The translations under genes were made by a program, and so were the position numbers. Below, piece after piece: positions 24,290 through 24,825 of a DNA stretch of 24,825 nucleotides; the first letter of the stretch is position 1, and each line of letters opens with the position of its first letter. The notes under the pieces were generated by a model that searched no databases, was not told where the DNA came from, and worked only from the letters and a program-made list of their open reading frames with translations. This DNA comes from Aalborgiella sp043769295 (GTDB taxonomy: Bacteria > Pseudomonadota > Gammaproteobacteria > Burkholderiales > Burkholderiaceae_C), in NCBI GenBank assembly GCA_043769295.1, contig JAYVJL010000011.1, forward strand, positions 1-24,825. The letters run 5' to 3'.

Positions 24290-24825
24290 ATGTTCACCGA
24301 CTCCCATTGCCACCTTGTTTTCCCTGAGCTGATGTCCCAGCTGCCGCAAATCCGCACTGCGATGGCAGAGGCGCGGGTGACGCGGGCTTTGTGTATTTGT
24401 ACGACGATGGAGGAGTTTGAATCGGTTCACAACTTGGCGACGAGTTATGACAACTTCTGGGCGACGGTGGGGGTGCATCCGGACAATGAAGCCAGCGCTG
24501 AACCGGGTAAGGAATTGCGTGAACCTACGTTTGATGACTTGGTGCAGCGCGCTGGGTTACCACGCGTGGTAGGAATTGGCGAGACGGGTTTGGATTATTT
24601 CCGACTTGGCGACCGCACGGTGGCTGATATGGAATGGCAGCGCGAGCGCTTTCGCACCCACATCCACGCTGCACAGCATGTTCGCAAACCGTTGGTGATC
24701 CATACCCGCGCATCGTCTGCCGATACGATTGCGATTCTCAAAGAAGAGGGAGAAACCGAGGGAAACTTGGGTGCTAAATCGGCTGGCGGCGTGTTCCACT
24801 GCTTCACCGAAACAGCAGAAGTCGC
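24290..24825 (+). CDS. TatD-family metal-dependent DNase, 5' part (runs off window)
   Basis: Open frame of 178 codons from ATG 24290 to the window end. Visible TIM-barrel metal-hydrolase motifs: TDSHCHL at the N terminus (His6 and His8 of the reading MFTDSHCH), VGVHPDN, GIGETGLDYFR with the metal-bridging glutamate, PLVIHTRAS and GVFHCFTETAE. TatD/YcfH proteins are cytoplasmic DNases, and the holB–tatD adjacency is widespread. No clear Shine-Dalgarno sequence is seen before the ATG. The C-terminal metal ligands are outside the window. Confidence 0.92.
   Translation, partial: MFTDSHCHLVFPELMSQLPQIRTAMAEARVTRALCICTTMEEFESVHNLATSYDNFWATVGVHPDNEASAEPGKELREPTFDDLVQRAGLPRVVGIGETGLDYFRLGDRTVADMEWQRERFRTHIHAAQHVRKPLVIHTRASSADTIAILKEEGETEGNLGAKSAGGVFHCFTETAEV

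Overview
The window looks like a chromosomal core region of a betaproteobacterium, most likely a Burkholderiales/Comamonadaceae member of the Rhodoferax–Polaromonas kind. This is inferred from overall G+C near 60% in most genes, a Burkholderiales-style LigA, the smc–zipA–ligA order, the succinylase branch of lysine synthesis, and a thioesterase–GNAT fusion. No rRNA, tRNA, CRISPR array, transposase, integrase or phage gene was found. Coding density is very high: no gene-free stretch exceeds about 150 bases.

Layout. At 1-65 (minus) lies the N-terminal end of a probable TfoX-like gene. From 139 to 5686 a minus-strand run holds dapC, dapD, pilU, dapE and prmB (listed in transcription order): three successive diaminopimelate/lysine steps, a retraction ATPase of type IV pili and the ribosomal protein L3 methyltransferase. 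A divergent intergenic region (5687-5836) separates it from the plus-strand run smc, zipA, ligA, def (5837-13569), covering chromosome organisation, Z-ring anchoring, NAD+-dependent ligation and N-formyl removal. Facing it is a minus-strand run: a Bcr/CflA-type exporter, miaA, map and glnD (19352 down to 13618). Then come a plus-strand thioesterase/acetyltransferase fusion gene (19390-20295), minus-strand ygfZ (20315-21373), and a plus-strand run mltG, tmk, holB and the start of a tatD-family gene cut by the window end.

Two things stand out. First, a small dispersed repeat (about 45-65 bp) with the signature ATAGC-N12-AAATACGCCGG, usually preceded by GCTAT-N7 so that GCTAT and ATAGC form a 5-bp hairpin. 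I count six clear copies, one good diverged copy and one degenerate copy. Five lie wholly inside essential or conserved genes (prmB, dapE, miaA, ygfZ, tmk) and are translated, one covers the glnD start, one overlaps the prmB stop, and one lies between holB and the tatD gene. Copies in miaA and ygfZ are read in one frame and give nearly the same peptide; copies in prmB and dapE are read in the opposite direction and give another shared peptide; the tmk copy uses a third frame. This resembles in principle the Rickettsia palindromic elements that insert in-frame into proteins, but the sequence is different.

Second, ligA is compositionally split: its first ~270 bases match the GC-rich neighbours, while the rest, up to the stop codon, is AT-rich (about 33-47% G+C in hand-counted 60-base lines). 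Its product is 855 residues long; the catalytic core and zinc finger have standard spacing, but about 150 extra residues lie between the helix-hairpin-helix region and the BRCT domain. This suggests replacement of most of an essential gene by a divergent, extended allele.
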